Assembly: GCA_015698045.1 (NCBI GenBank)
Contig: BLAL01000167.1
Location: 124,001-188,000, forward strand
Origin: Rhizophagus clarus
Lineage: Eukaryota; Glomeromycota; Glomeromycetes; Glomerales; Glomeraceae
Reading direction: 5' to 3'
DNA: 64,000 nt
Part shown: piece by piece, positions 1 through 12,660 of the stretch
Numbering within the stretch: the stretch's first letter is position 1
Layout of the letters: the number at the start of each line of letters is the position of its first letter
The notes under the pieces: model-generated
What the model was told of the DNA's origin: nothing
Seen by the model: only the letters and a program-made list of their open reading frames with translations
The model's database searches: none
Translations under genes and position numbers: made by a program

Positions 1-1370
1 GTTTTGCAACAATTTTGTTAATATCATCAAAAACATTGTAAAAATATTTTTTTGTTAAGTTAAATTGCTAAAAAAATGGTTCATAACATTTTTTTTATTA
101 ACCTAATTAAAAAATATTGAAAAAAATATTTTTATTCATTATTTTATATATAAAAAAACCATTTTGCAATGTTTTTATTAATACAATTAAAAAATGTTGC
201 AAAAAACATTTTTTTTGTTAATTCATATGTCAAAAATGTTTTGCAACAGTTTTTGTTAATATCATTAAAAAATATTGTGAAAATGTTTTTTTTATTAAAT
301 TAAATTGCTAAAAAAAATACTTTTGCAATATTTTTTTTATTAATCTAATTAAAAAATGTTAAGAAAAACATTCGTTATTTTATGTGTAAAAAAAATGTTT
401 CATAATATTTTTTATTAATGCAATTAAAAATATTGTAAAACCATTTTTTCTTGTTAAATTATTAACAAAATATTTTGCAACATTTTTTTAACAATACAAT
501 TAAAAAACATTGCAAAAAATATTTTTTTTTATTAATTCATAGTAAAAATATTGTGTTTTTGTTAAGTTAAATTACTAAAAAAATGGCTCACAACATTTTT
601 TTATTAATCTAATTAAAAATCGTTAAGAAAAACATTTTTATTTTGCTATTTTATGTGTAAAAAAATGTTTCACAACGTTTTTTATTAATGTAATTAAAAA
701 ACACTTTGAAACTGTTTTTTCTTGTTAAATTGTTAAAAAAAAGTTTTGCAACGTTTTTTTAATAATACAATTAAAAAATATTACAAAAAAACTTTCTTTT
801 TTTTGTTAATTTATAGAAAAAATGTTGTGCAACATTTTTGTTAACATTGTCAAAAAATGTTGCAAAAATATTTTTTTGCTAAGTTAAATTGCTAAAAAAA
901 AATGTTTCATAATATTTTTTTTATTAATCTAATTAAAAAATGTTGTGAAACTGTTTTTTTTTATTAAATTGTTAAAAAAAAACATTTTGCAACATTTTTT
1001 TAATAATACAATTAAAAAACATTGCAAAAAAATATTTTAATTTTTCATTAATTTATAACAAAAATTTTGCATTTTTGTTAAGTTAAATGGCTAAAAAAAA
1101 ATATTTCACAACATTTTTTTATTAATCTAATTAAAAAATGTTGAAAAAAATGTTTTTTATTTTATTATTTTATGTATAAAAAAAATATTGTGCAATGTTT
1201 TTATTAATGTAATTAAAAAATGTTGCAAAACTGTTTTTTCTTATTAAATTGTTAAAAAAAACATTTCATGACATTTTTTTAACAATATAATTAAAAAATA
1301 TTGCAAAAAACTTTCTTTATTTTGTTAATTCATGGCAAAAATGTTATGCAATATTTTTGTTAACATTGTC
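1..1370. repeat. Degenerate 80-bp palindromic satellite, truncated at window edge
   Basis: About 17 units of a roughly 77-80-bp repeat. Each unit has two A/T-rich inverted blocks of the type AAAAAATGTTGCAAAA and TTTTGCAACATTTTTT, separated by ATTAATNNAATTAA. Spacing was judged from the recurring AATTAAAAAAT block (near 105, 185, 264, 344, 421, 497). The unit is a decayed version of the sharper 80-bp repeat at 37850-38190 (AACGTTTCGCAACGTTTTTT form). There is no coding potential. The array starts before the window and stops abruptly near 1370. Confidence 0.8.
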
Positions 1371-1861
1371 AGGAAGAAAGCATCCATTACCAATACCATG
1401 CTATTTTTCTGACAATAAATATTTAAGGACATGTTAGATGGTTATACTAACATTCTGGTAATGTATTATTATATTCCTCATTAGACGATCACGCTAATGG
1501 CATTAATTTAACATATTAGAAATAAATAACTAAAAACAGTACTCTCAAACATCAATTAAAATGCAATTTCTTTCCATTAGTTAAATATAATATTTATTAA
1601 TTTTTATTTATATATGAGCAAAAACTAAGCTAAGGGTTTCCTTTTGATTACAGCAGGTTATATTTATAATATTTTCTATTCTAATGGATTAATAAGTTAT
1701 ATAAATGTTTAATTTCTATTATAATAGATTAATTTGTTATATAAATGTTTAATATTCTATTCTACATTTTATAATGTTTAATTGGCTTTAATTTTAATAT
1801 CAATACATGTAATTAAAAATTAATTTTTAAATGATGCGTTATTTTTGTGAGCCACTGTATG
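1371..1861. other. AT-rich spacer, no gene seen
   Basis: Unique-looking AT-rich DNA between the satellite and the hAT element. Short direct repeats of the TTTAATTTCTATTATAATGG kind occur near 1680-1760. The last eight bases (1854-1861, ACTGTATG) are the left target-site duplication of the hAT at 1862-7169. Confidence 0.6.
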
Positions 1862-1922
1862 TAGTGATATGCGTTAGAAGTTTGGAAGCTATTGGAATCT
1901 TCCAATTCTTCCAATTTTAAGC

Positions 1923-4121
1923 CAGGGCCGATGATATTTTGCATTTCACAGAATTTCACATAACTCACAAAATTATGTGATAAACACATTTATTACTTCT
2001 AATCCCCGCATAATATCACAAAATTCTCAGGAGTTTTAATATAAATCACAAAAAAAAATTTTTCAATAATCGATCCTATTTTTTTTAAAAAAAATGACAT
2101 TTAGTAAATGTATTAAAACTAATAAAGCTAATGCTATAACTGTTTATACAAGAGTTAATGAACACCCAGATGTTTTTCGTGTTAAGAGTGGTCTTTTATT
2201 TTGTAACTATTGTGACCTTATTGTAGAATGAAGACATAAGTCAATAGTAGATTCTCATTGTTTAGGAAAAAAGCACTTAGTGCAAAAAAAAATCTATGAA
2301 GACAACCAAAGCAAAAAAAATCAGAAAACCTTGGAGACTACTTTACTTGCAGCTGATTCTAAAAGAGAAGTTTAGAAGAATTAATTAAAGCATTTGCAAG
2401 TGCCAATATTCCAATAGAAAAAATTAATCCCCTCCTTCCTTTCTTTAAAAAATATCTTAAAGAAGGAGGTGCAATTCCTCAAGCCCCAACTTTACGTCAA
2501 TTGTATTTACCTTCTGTCTTTAAAAATTATGCAAAAACCCTCCTTTTAATTTTTAATTCAAAGCCTGTTTGTATCATAATGGATGAGCTTAGTGATGATT
2601 GTGCACGTAGTGTTGTCAATACACTTTTTACTTATCGTCAAGATACAAAACTGGTTTCTGTTGATTTTTTAAAACATGTTAATAACACAACTATTGGACA
2701 AACACTCCTTCCCATTTTACATTCCTACAATATATCTCTTAATATTCTGCGTCTATTTCTTACTGATTCAGCCGCATATATGAAAAAGTGTTTTTGCGAA
2801 GTTTTAAAGCCAGTTATACCTCAGCTAATTCATGTACCATGTCCAGCACATATATTAAATCTTATTGGGTAGGAAATTTTAGTTGAAAGCAAATTAATTG
2901 AGCATCAGTGAATTATTATAATAATTAATTTTAATTAATTAGAGAAACCTAAAGAGAATTACCCCAATTTTTACTATTAAAGACCTTTTTAGCTAAAATC
3001 AAAGAAGCATTTGTCAAATCACCTGCATGAAGAAACTGTTATATAACCCACCTTAAAATGAATGGCATTTGTTTTCCTCACAAAATTTCACTTCCAAATC
3101 AAACTAGATGGAATAGTTGGTTCCAAATAGTTTTTTATGCAAAAGTTCACATTCAACACTGGGCTAATTTTTTTAGGCGTGAGTATGAAGAAAAATTACA
3201 AAATGAAATGATAAAAACTATCCATACAACATTACAAAATTTACGAGATGTTGGTGTTATTACAATTTATATTTACTTTATTTCAATCTATGCCAAAGAA
3301 TTTGTACAAGACTTGGATTTTTTTCAGCAACAAAACAAACCAGTCTTTCCTTTTGTTGAAGGTCGATTACAGCAACTTACAGCATTTATCAAGTCAAATA
3401 CTACTGCACTTTATTTTGGTCCTGAGATTAAAAATATAATTCGTCAACATTTGTTTAATCCTGATGATTTTTATCCAATATTTCGTCAAGCTTTTCAAGT
3501 AGCATATAACAAGTTTTCAGCTTACATTCCCAATCATCCTGCACGTTCACTTTTTTATGCATGTCAAGTTTTTAATCCACAATATATTCATTTAGGAGAT
3601 ATTCAAAGAAAGGATATTCGTCATTATTCAGTAATTATGGAACTTGATAATCCTTCTGATAGTTTATTATATGAATGGTCAATATATTATGGGCTTACTG
3701 GGTTGGAATTTAATGAAAATTTGGACGAAACTAACTTAGATAATTATTGGAAAAATTTGTCAGTTCATTTACCAATTCTTTCTAACATCGCCTTAGACTA
3801 CATTTGGTTACCAATCTTAAGCTGTGCAGTGAAACGTAGTTTTTCTTTATATAATTCACTTTTAGATTCTAATCGTCAAAATTTATCTGAGGAATTATTA
3901 AAACAACTTAATATGTTGTATTTTAATTGATTAAATTTTTACAAATTTTGTAAATATTATAAATAAAAAATTTTTTTTACACATAAATTCACACATTTTA
4001 TTAAAATACGTCGTAAAATTACACATAATTGACAAAAATTTAGTATCATCGCAGATCACAAAATTTTTTTTTATCACACACAAAATTTACCTTTTATCAC
4101 CGCAAAAAATCATCAGCCCTG
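1923..4121 (+). mobile_element. CGGBP1-like hAT transposon nested in the outer hAT
   Basis: Terminal inverted repeats CAGGGCCGATGATATTTTGC at 1923 and CAGGGCTGATGATTTTTTGC (complement, ending 4121). The 8-bp target copies are TTTTAAGC (1915-1922) and TTCTAAGT (4122-4129), 6 of 8 identical, so the insertion is not recent. Subterminal CACAAAATT-type repeats lie on both sides. It sits inside the subterminal zone of the older hAT at 1862-7169. Length is 2199 bp. Confidence 0.9.
2094..3930 (+). pseudogene. hAT transposase, CGGBP1-like, interrupted
   Basis: The first ATG at 2094 opens a reading with a BED-like finger (CNYCDLIVEW then HKSIVDSHCLGKKH), the pattern found in CGGBP1-related hAT proteins. 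A middle block at 2501-2872 includes TDSAAYMKKCFCEVL and HVPCPAHILNLIG. A long open block at 3058-3930 (about 290 codons) ends in VKRSFSLYNSLLDSNRQNL, the hATC dimerisation region. Stops near 2238, 2370-2390 and 2871 break it, and the 2875-3057 gap may be an intron or decay. It probably no longer makes an active enzyme. Confidence 0.85.
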
Positions 4122-4267
4122 TTCTAAGTCTTTCAACGCCAATAGATTTCTATTGGAAGATTGGAAGCACTTTAATTATGTGACATATTTAATTTATTCA
4201 ATAGAATTAAATCATATGATTTATTATTTATTGCATGTTTATTTATTTAAACTTTACACACTTAAAT

Positions 4268-6900
4268 TTATTCATTTAATATTAAGTAATTAGAAATATT
4301 AATAACAGAACTAAATAAAATTTTAAGTTTCCATTTTGCTCTTATATCAATTGCTGGATGTTGGTATTCTGTCAAAAAGTCACCCCTCAAATTTCCTGGA
4401 TTGTCTCTTAAGGCTTCTTCTTCTTCCATCTGAGATACTTCTTCTTCTATTAACATTGATTTCCATTCAGCAAGTTCACTTTTTCAACATTCAGACGTGA
4501 TAATATTATCTTCATCTCCAATAATTTCATCAAAATCATCATCATTATTTGCAGGATTTTGTTGTAAATTATCATCAACTGGTTTAGCATTTAAATCAAG
4601 AAATTTTATTTTATTTTTTTGCAATTCTTTTTTTCTGAATGAAAAATTGATAGATGCGTGAAGTTTACTCATTGATAAAACTTTGTCATTCTAAAAAATT
4701 AATAAATCAGTAAATTTAAAATAACTAAATAACTATAATTTAAATTTTAATAATTAGGACTTACATTCAATCGATTACAATGATTTGTATGCAAAAAACC
4801 TATAGAAGACCACATGCGTTCTACTGAGACAGCGTTTACACAGATTCTAAAAATTCTTAAAGCAATACTAGCTAATTCTTTATAATTCTCTTCAACATAC
4901 TTCCAGAACTTAAATACATCATCGCCAAATTGATTAAAAGTTTTATTATTAAATGGTTCAATTTTTTGACGATAATCTTCAAAATCCAATAATAAACAGG
5001 TTGGTCTTTTCTAAAACCATGCTTTGTAATAATATGTTAAATAGCAGTCCAATATGGTAAAGGTTAAATTTTTAATTCCAGAATTAAAGTATGCAAACTG
5101 ATATTTTGAGTGGAGCATAAAAGAGAGTAATAATAATAGCTGCTCCCATTAATACCACCGTTTTTCTAGTCGTTCTATCATTTTTCCTCCTAACTCAACA
5201 TTTAAATATTGATTCCAAAATTGAATAAAGTATCCTAAAGCATGAAGCAATTCAAAAAGATGTGCTTTGTCACTTTGAAACTTATTTAAAACACCACAAT
5301 AAGGTAATAAAATTTCTTGTAAAACTTCTATTGTATTTCACCAATTATTATCAAGAAGAATTTTACAAATGTCTTTGTTTAAATAAATTTTATTGGTATT
5401 ATTTGATGTAGAAGTACTTGCTTCTACTGGAGCAGATTGTGGACGTATATACTGAATTGCTAAATTCTAAAAAATATTATTAATAAATTAAATAAATCAA
5501 ATAGTAATAATTTAAGAAATTTATATTTACTCGTAAAGCCTATTTAGATCAAACCAAACTTTTAAAACAATAGTAATGACTGTTCCACCTAGTTTCACAT
5601 GGAATTATAATTGAATAATATTTTTTATACAATTCTTTTTATATATCTCATAATTTATCAATAAAATAACTATTATTTCCACTTTTAAAATATGCCGCTA
5701 CTGTGATTGCTTTAGATGATGCATTTTTTAAGAAAGGCAATTCTTTAAAAATATCACAGATTGCCAACTGACATTAATGGGCAAAACAGGGTAAAAAAAC
5801 CATGTGAGGATATTCTAACCAAAGGCATCGTCTATTATATAAATTTAAAACAAAATATTATTTATTTTCAGTAGTGATATTTATAATAAAATGCATTATA
5901 GTTTTATTTAATTCTTACTGAGCTTCAGCATAAGCTGCTGCACTATCAGAAATTATAGCAATTACTTTTGCATCTAAGTTATCTTATGCATCTTTAATTA
6001 AACCCTTAATTTTAGATATTATTTCAATCATATGTTCTCTTTCACTGCTAATATCTGATGCCTTCCATATTAAAATTTCATCTGAAGATGTAATAAACAA
6101 TGCTCCAAATATATGCTGATTTAAAATATTCTTCCATCCATCAAATGCTAATATTACACTAATTTTATCATTACTTAATTTTTCATTTTGTAATTCATCT
6201 AAACTTTTATTTTATCTTTTAATATATGATTTGATAACACTTTTCATCCTGATAATATTAAATGTGGATTTAAAAACTCAAATAAATCCAGTGTTACTTG
6301 ATTTTCAATCCATTGAAATGGAAATCCATTCGATACTGTTATTTTTAATAAAAGACGTTCAAATATGGGTTGTTCTTTTTTGTAGGCATCTGAACAAGAA
6401 TATTTCCCAAAATATTATTACCAGTTTTAACTAGATGAAGATGGCATTTGGATGATGATGTTGATGTTGAAACAAAGGATCAGGTTGAAGATATTCTCCT
6501 TCTATTGTTTTAAAAAATACAGTATTAAGATTACTTTGCATAGATTCTAAGTATCTTAACACTTTTTCTCTTTCAATCTTACCAGAGTCTGAATCTGCTC
6601 TTAAATGTTTGTTCTTTTTAATTTCTTCATTTTCATTATCCGTCAGATTAATAATAGCATCCATTTCTTCCTGACTACCAATTTTTTCTTTAAATATTTA
6701 CAATTTTTTAAATAATTTTTTACTTGTGACTTTTTATTTGTAAATGTGAGCTTTGAAAGTTTACTTTCTTCCAAATTTTCTTAACATGCAAGACAAACAG
6801 CATAATTATTCCAACTATTTTGTTTATCAAGTACTTTTATATATTATATTAAACAATGGTTTTTAGGTTTATTTTTTCTTTTAGTACTTATTTTAGATAA
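4268..6900 (-). pseudogene. hAT transposase remnant of outer element
   Basis: Minus-strand reading gives, from the N side, a BED-like zinc-finger remnant (about 6880-6700), an acidic stretch (6664-6431), then a recognisable hAT core near 6160-5930 (GWKNILNQHIFGALFI and SDSAAAYAEAQ, the RNase-H-like fold of hAT transposases). A C-terminal dimerisation segment follows at 4989-4747 (VSVERMWSSIGFLHTN), the hATC hallmark. An acidic tail follows at 4672-4268. Several in-frame stops and frame changes separate the pieces, so it is not expressed as a full enzyme. Introns may account for some of the breaks, but not all. Confidence 0.85.
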
Positions 6901-7659
6901 AAGTGAAAATAAAGAATAATGAGAATGAAAAAAAAATTTATTTTATTTAAAAAAAAATTTTTCATTATACAAGATTATCTTAAAGATTGGAAGCATTGGA
7001 AGCGGTATTGATCTTCCAATAGCCAATTCCAATAGTATAAAAATTTGATTGGAAGCTTCCAATGCACATGACCTATTGGAAGATCAAAATCTTTCAATAC
7101 TTCCAAATCTTCTAACGTGCCTTCCAATTCTAACGAAAAGTCATTAGAAGCCTTCCAAGCACATCACTGACTGTATGTGTCATTAGGACCCCAAACAATA
7201 TATATATAGGTCAGATAAAAATTTTAAAATTTACTATGATCAATAAGCAAATTATTTTAAGTTCTACTAAGCAAACTCTTATTATAACCTTTGAATTTTT
7301 ATTCTGCTAAGCAATTTTTTTTCTGACATATATAACTTTATTTAAGTATAAAAAAATAATTTAATTACAATAAATATATATATAGTAATAGTAAATATAT
7401 CATTGTGAAAAAAAATTGTAAAATTTATTCACTAAATATTAATAAATTAATAATATAAAATGATATACCAACTTCGAAATTTTTAATTTTAATTAATATT
7501 AATATACTTTACTAAAAATACTATTTTTTTTTGAATTAATTTTATAATAATTATAAGATACTTTTATTATATTGAAATAATTTTGTAAAACTTGAATTTA
7601 TTTTAATATTATTTTATAAGGGTTTACAAATATAATTTAAAAATATAAATGAAATACTA

Positions 7660-8580
7660 TACATGAAATATTTTTATAATAATTTTGTAATAATGAAATT
7701 ATTTTGCATTTATTCAAATATTATTATAAAATAGATTGTAAATATAGTTTAGAAATATAAATAAAGACTATTTCTATTTGTACACTAGTGTATTTGTACA
7801 CGGGTTATGTGATCAGTATGAAATTTCCTTTTATGGAAATATTGTTATACAAAATTCCAATTACGGTTATTTTGAAAAATAAGAAAAAAATTTTTTGTGG
7901 AATGAGTATCGCCTAAAAAGGAAGGTCCATATCGTACAATAGCCTAATATGGTAATTTTTAAAATTCTGGCTGGAATTATAAAAATTATGGGTGTGACAT
8001 ATAATATGTGACAAATAGGATTTTTAACATGAAAAAATTCTCAGTTTCTGAAATATTTATAGAAAAATGAAAAAGGGAGGGTGTGACACAGGGTGATAAA
8101 TAATAGTCACATGATCCAGGTTTCGCATACTAGTGTGAATTAAGAAATTTTCATAAATAAAATATTATATATAAAATATTTCTGCAATAATGAAATTATT
8201 CTGCATTTATTCAAATATTATTATGAAATAGTTTGTAAATATGATTTAGAAATATAAATAAAATATTATATATAAAATATCTCTGCAATAATGAAATTAT
8301 TTTGCATTTATTCAAATATTATTATGAAATAGTTTGTAAATATAGTTTAGAAATATAAATAAAATATTACATATAAAATATCTCTGCAATAATGAAATTA
8401 TTTTGCATTTATTCAAATATTATTATGAAATAGTTTGTAAATATAACTTAGAAATATAAATACAATACTATATATAAAACATTTTTGTAATAATGAAATT
8501 ATTTTGCATTTATTTAAATATTATTATGAAATAGTTTATGGATATAGCTTAGAAATATAGATGAAATACTACATATTTAA
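7660..8580. repeat. 101-bp AT-rich tandem repeat, split by a MITE
   Basis: Units with the core GCAATAATGAAATTATTTTG recur at about 8181, 8282, 8383 and 8483, a period of 101 bp. A further diverged copy lies at about 7675-7770, upstream of the inserted MITE. No open reading frame of note. Confidence 0.85.
7783..8137. mobile_element. MITE-like element, about 355 bp
   Basis: Imperfect inverted ends: CACTAGTGTATTTGTACACG at the left and, read from the right, CACTAGTATGCGAAACCTGG, followed on both sides by a TATGTGA/CATGTGA block. It breaks the surrounding 101-bp repeat, which identifies it as an insertion. The target duplication could not be resolved because the terminus ACTAGT is itself palindromic. 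Confidence 0.6.
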
Positions 8581-9980
8581 TTTAATATATTATAATAAAA
8601 CAACTTAAATTCTTAGAAATATAAATATAATAATCATTATGAAATGACTTGAAAATATAAATGTCTTTATGAAATAACTCAGAAATATAATATTATTATG
8701 AAATAATTTAAAAATATAGATTTTATAATTATACTAAACCTTACTATTAAAGACTCCCTCTTTTTGTCACCATAAATAGGCGGAGGGAACAGCAATAGCT
8801 CTCCCCCTATAGGCACTATTGGACCTCTACCTGTTTACAGAGAAGGGGCTTTTCATAAGGTTAAACAGATATTGTATGTACAATACATATGTACCATATG
8901 TACATATGTTCATCTGTAACTTAGCACAACTATAACAAATTATCATATCCACCGATTTTTAGAATTAACAAAATTAGCCTAAATTAAGGAATTTGATGAT
9001 AATTAGATAAAAATTAAGTTAAATAAGTTTTACAAAAAGGATCACTCTTGTGCTACATGATCATATGACACAAATATCGAGAAATTACTTCAATAAAAGT
9101 AGCATTAAAAAATTTTTTTCTTTTGTAAACTCCATATTAAACTCCCCATCAACTTCCCCATCAAACTTTTCCACCAGTTTTTACATTATGTAAGTTGAGA
9201 ATTTTGGCAAGTATATTAGTAGTTATTTTACTTTAAATATAACTTGAAGCTATTTTTTTATTTTTTTTCAATAGTTTATAAAAAAAAATTTATTTAGGCA
9301 GCAAAATTATTCAAAAATAATCTTTCAATAAATAAATAATTCTAAGATTAATAAAGATGTTTTAGTGAATTTAAATTATATATTGATTAGTTTATTTAGT
9401 TAAAATCTATTTGATATTCGTTATTAATTATTTTTCAATCAATTTTTTTTCGTTAAATCATTATTCTGGTGCTTATTCTTACTTTTTTTTTAAATAAACT
9501 AATTTTATAATATTTTTATTTCTTTTTTTAGAAATTTCTTCTACTGGTTTCAGGTTAAAGAAGTAAATTTTTTTGGAAAAGGTCTTAAAAGTTTTTTTAA
9601 GTATTTTTTGGCTTATTTTTTCTTATGTAGGGACAGTTTTGATCGATTTTAATCGGTACTGCATCACATAATTGATGATTGGCAAATTCCTCAAATCGGC
9701 GCATATGTAATAAAAAAATTAATAATAAATTATAATAAGAAAAAAAAATAAATTAAATTATAATAAATATGTAATAAATTATAATAAGAAAAAAAATTAA
9801 ATTAAAAAAATTAGTTATGTAATAAATTATAATAAGGAAATAAAATATAATAAAAAAATTAAATTAAAAAATTAAAAAATTTCGGGAAAGAGCCCCTATT
9901 TATATTTAACTCGATATCACACGTATCATGTAATCAACATTAATTTAATGAATTAAGTTTTGAGTCGCTTTAGCCGCAAA
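8581..9980. other. AT-rich DNA with a 110-bp GC-richer patch
   Basis: Mostly low-complexity A/T sequence. The patch at about 8750-8870 (AGACTCCCTC...GAGAAGGGGC) is clearly less AT-rich than its surroundings, but no gene, RNA or element end could be recognised in it. A short palindromic ATGTACATATG cluster follows at 8875-8915. Around 9715-9880 are degenerate AATAAATTATAATAAG repeats. Confidence 0.5.
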
Positions 9981-9984
9981 TATA

Positions 9985-10480
9985 GAAGTTTAAAAAAGAT
10001 CTGCTAAATCTTTTTAACTTTTTTTTTTAACTATCCTTTTTTTCTTTATTCCCTTTCCTTTATTCTTTCTTCATTTTTTTCGCACTTTCCTTTCCTTTAT
10101 ATTTTCGCTTTCCCTTATCCCCTTTCCCTTGTTTTCTGATTATCTGGTCCTTTTTCCCCTTTCCTCTTAATTTTTCCACGCTTTTTCAAGTAGATTTTGG
10201 TAAGGAAGAGAGATTTTTTTGAATTTATTTCTTAAAGAAACGTTTTACTAATAATTTCCTTTGCTTTTTTCGTTCTTTTTAATTCTCTCTTTTATTCTTT
10301 TTATTCTCTCTTTTGGTCTTCTTAATTCCCTCTTCTGTTCTCTTCCTTCTTCTTGATTCCTCTTCATTCTTTTTCGTTCCTCTTAATTCCTTTTTGCTTC
10401 CCTTGATTCCATTTTCGATTCTCATAATTCCTTTTTTATTTCCCTTATAAAAGTTTTTATTTCTATTTTTATTTTTTTCC
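9985..10480 (+). repeat. Polypyrimidine tract upstream of splice-unit array
   Basis: Nearly 450 bases in which the plus strand is almost only T and C (CTTTCC, TTCCTTT and TCTTTTT runs), interrupted by one short block near 10185-10250 that already resembles an array unit (TTACTAATAATTTCC). It abuts the first clear splice unit. A similar pyrimidine-rich tract lies beside the third array at 41940-42830, on its right-hand side. It could act as a strong splice-acceptor context or simply be low-complexity DNA. Confidence 0.6.
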
Positions 10481-12660
10481 TAGACGACCAGGTTCTTAGA
10501 CACATGAATTTCGGTCAGGTTTATTTTTTTTTTAGAAGTTATTTTTTAACAAAATGTTTACTAATATTTCTACTATTTTAATTTTTTTACTAGACGACCA
10601 GGGTTTTTAGACTTTAGATGCGTAAAAATTTGGTAGGTAAAATCTGATTTTTACTTTTTTTAATTTTTAACGAAACAGTTTGCTAATAACGTTTCAATTT
10701 TAACTTCTTTTTTAAGTGATCTGCACTTTGAACGTGTTAAATTTTAGTAAGAAAATCCAAAAAAGTTTTTTTTTTTGAATTTAATTTTTAAATGAAATGT
10801 TTTACTAACGTTTCAATATCCATTTTTATTTTACTTTCTAAACAGCTAGAACTTTACAGATGCGTAGAATTTTGGTATAGAAATTGGTCAAATCAAATTT
10901 TGGACACATAGAATTTCAGTAAGGAATTCTGAAATTGTTTATTTTTTAAAATTAATTTTTAATGAAACGCTTTACTAACGCTAACGTTTATATTTTTATT
11001 TTTATTTCTTTCTAAACAACTAAGTTTTTGGCATACATAATTTTGGTAAGGAAATCCGAAAACTTTTTTTTTAGATTTATTTTCAATGAAACGTTTTACT
11101 AACATTTCAGTTTATTCTCTTTTTTAGACGATTGGGTCTTTTGTCGAGTAGATTTTTGGTAGAGGATTCTGGAAATATATTTTTTTTCTAAAATTATTTA
11201 ATCTCTTAGCGATTGGACGCGTATAATTTGGTAAGAGAGAAATATATGTCTTTTTATTATTACTTTTAATAACAACAAAACGTTTATTAACAATTTCAGT
11301 TTTATTTTTTTTAGATGGTTTTACAACACGTGGATTTTGGTGACAGATTTAATTTAATAAAACATGATGGTGTAGACTACTAAGCAAAACTTCTTTATGA
11401 TTTTTGTATTATGTTAAAGACCAGAAGCCTGGCATATCATAAACGTGATGTTTGCTTGATCTTTCTCAAATCACAAAGATCAAAGAATATGATGGAATAA
11501 TAGACAGATGGGTGACGAAGGAGCTGAAGAATGATTTAACAAATCATGATGCGTGAGTAAATAAGGGTCAGTTCTGATTTTGAAGTACCGGACATTAGAT
11601 AAGTTTCCAAAATTTTATTATTTTAACGAACTTTACTAAAAGTTCCTTTTTTTATTTTATAGATGGCCACCTTGCTTAATAAAATATTTTGACATTTTTC
11701 TTTATAGACGGGTATCGCGTAAAAAGTTCAGTTGGTAAGGTTTTTTAATTTTATAAATTCTTAAAATGAAACGATCATTAACATTTCATTTATTCTTTTT
11801 TTGTAGGCAACTAGTTCTTTGAGACATTAGGTGCGCAAAAAATTCGATATAAAAATTATATATACATATTTTTCTTATTACCTTTAATGAAATGTTCTTT
11901 TTAGGGGATACTGGTGAGTTTTGCTGCTAATTTTATTTTATTTTTTAATATGTTTTTTAAAGTTTCTTTATATTTCTTTTTTTTTGTAGATATTTCTAAT
12001 TCGATACTGGAATGTGTGATAGAACAACATGATAGTTGTAGGTAGTTTGTTTCGCAAAACTTAATATGTTATTTTGTTTGTTTTTTTTCCAAATAGAAAC
12101 GCTAAATTCCATTTCTCTTTGTGTAGGCTTCGGACTTTAAGTGAGTAGAGAAAGTGAAAATGGTAAGTTTTGTAATGTCCCTTAATTTCATTATAATAAA
12201 AAGATTAACCGACGTTACTTTTACTTCTTTTGTAGGTTCTGGTATTGGATTCGTCTTTGGTGAGTTACTGGGACTCAGACTTTAATATTATTTCATTTAT
12301 GAACATTTTATTAACGTTTCTTTTTGCTCTTTTCAGTTATAAGTTATTCGAGTTACCCATTGTTATCTGTTCGGGATATAGAAATGGTAAGTTCTGAGAC
12401 ACTTATTTTTTTGTTTTTATTATTAAAAGAAATGATATTAACATGAAACTTTTTTATTATTATTAAAAAAAAATGATTTTTAACATTTCTTTCTTTATAG
12501 GTTTCAGAATATTTAGTCTGAGAAATTACAAATAGTAAGTTTCGTAATTTACAATTAATTGTTAAACTTGAAATGTTATTTTTTAATGCTTTTCTTATTC
12601 TTTTTGTAGATTTTGAATTTCAAATTTGGGATACTATGATATTGCTTAGTTTTGAACTTT
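10480..12660 (+). repeat. Array A: tandem micro-exon/intron-like units, plus strand
   Basis: About 15 units, mostly 100-125 bp apart, each with the same order of splicing signals on the plus strand. These are a T-rich tract ending in TAG/CAG, an exon-like block of roughly 25-45 nt (early copies begin ACGACCAGG), a donor such as GGTAAG, GGTAAGT or GGTGAGT, then a branch-like motif in an AACGTTTTACTAACGTTTCA context. Clear donors follow blocks near 10770, 11050, 11230, 11735, 12165, 12260, 12390 and 12535. A non-repeated stretch (about 11345-11610) interrupts the array. Exon-like blocks are not open in one consistent frame, so I do not call a protein. Confidence 0.75.

Larger units (their letters stand above)
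1862..7169 (-). mobile_element. hAT transposon (outer), with nested hAT
   Basis: Ends are 11-bp inverted repeats, TAGTGATATGC at 1862 and the complement of CAGTGATGTGC ending at 7169. A perfect 8-bp target duplication, ACTGTATG, lies at 1854-1861 and 7170-7177. Both termini carry dense subterminal motifs of the TTGGAAG/CTTCCAA type (1880-1920, 4130-4165, 6985-7160). The transposase is on the minus strand (about 6900 down to 4270) and is broken by several stops. It was interrupted near its 3' side by a second hAT (1923-4121). Superfamily assignment is firm from the 8-bp TSD, the CAGTG-type terminus and the hATC motif. Confidence 0.93.

Noticed and set aside
1-1370. CRISPR-like regular repeats
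   Set aside because: Units are contiguous, AT-rich and degenerate with no unique spacers, and the DNA is eukaryotic.
8750-9900. A possible inverted pair AGAAGGGGCTTTTC (near 8840) and GAAAGAGCCCCTATTT (near 9885) as ends of a 1-kb element
   Set aside because: The match is short and no target duplication or continuing similarity was found.
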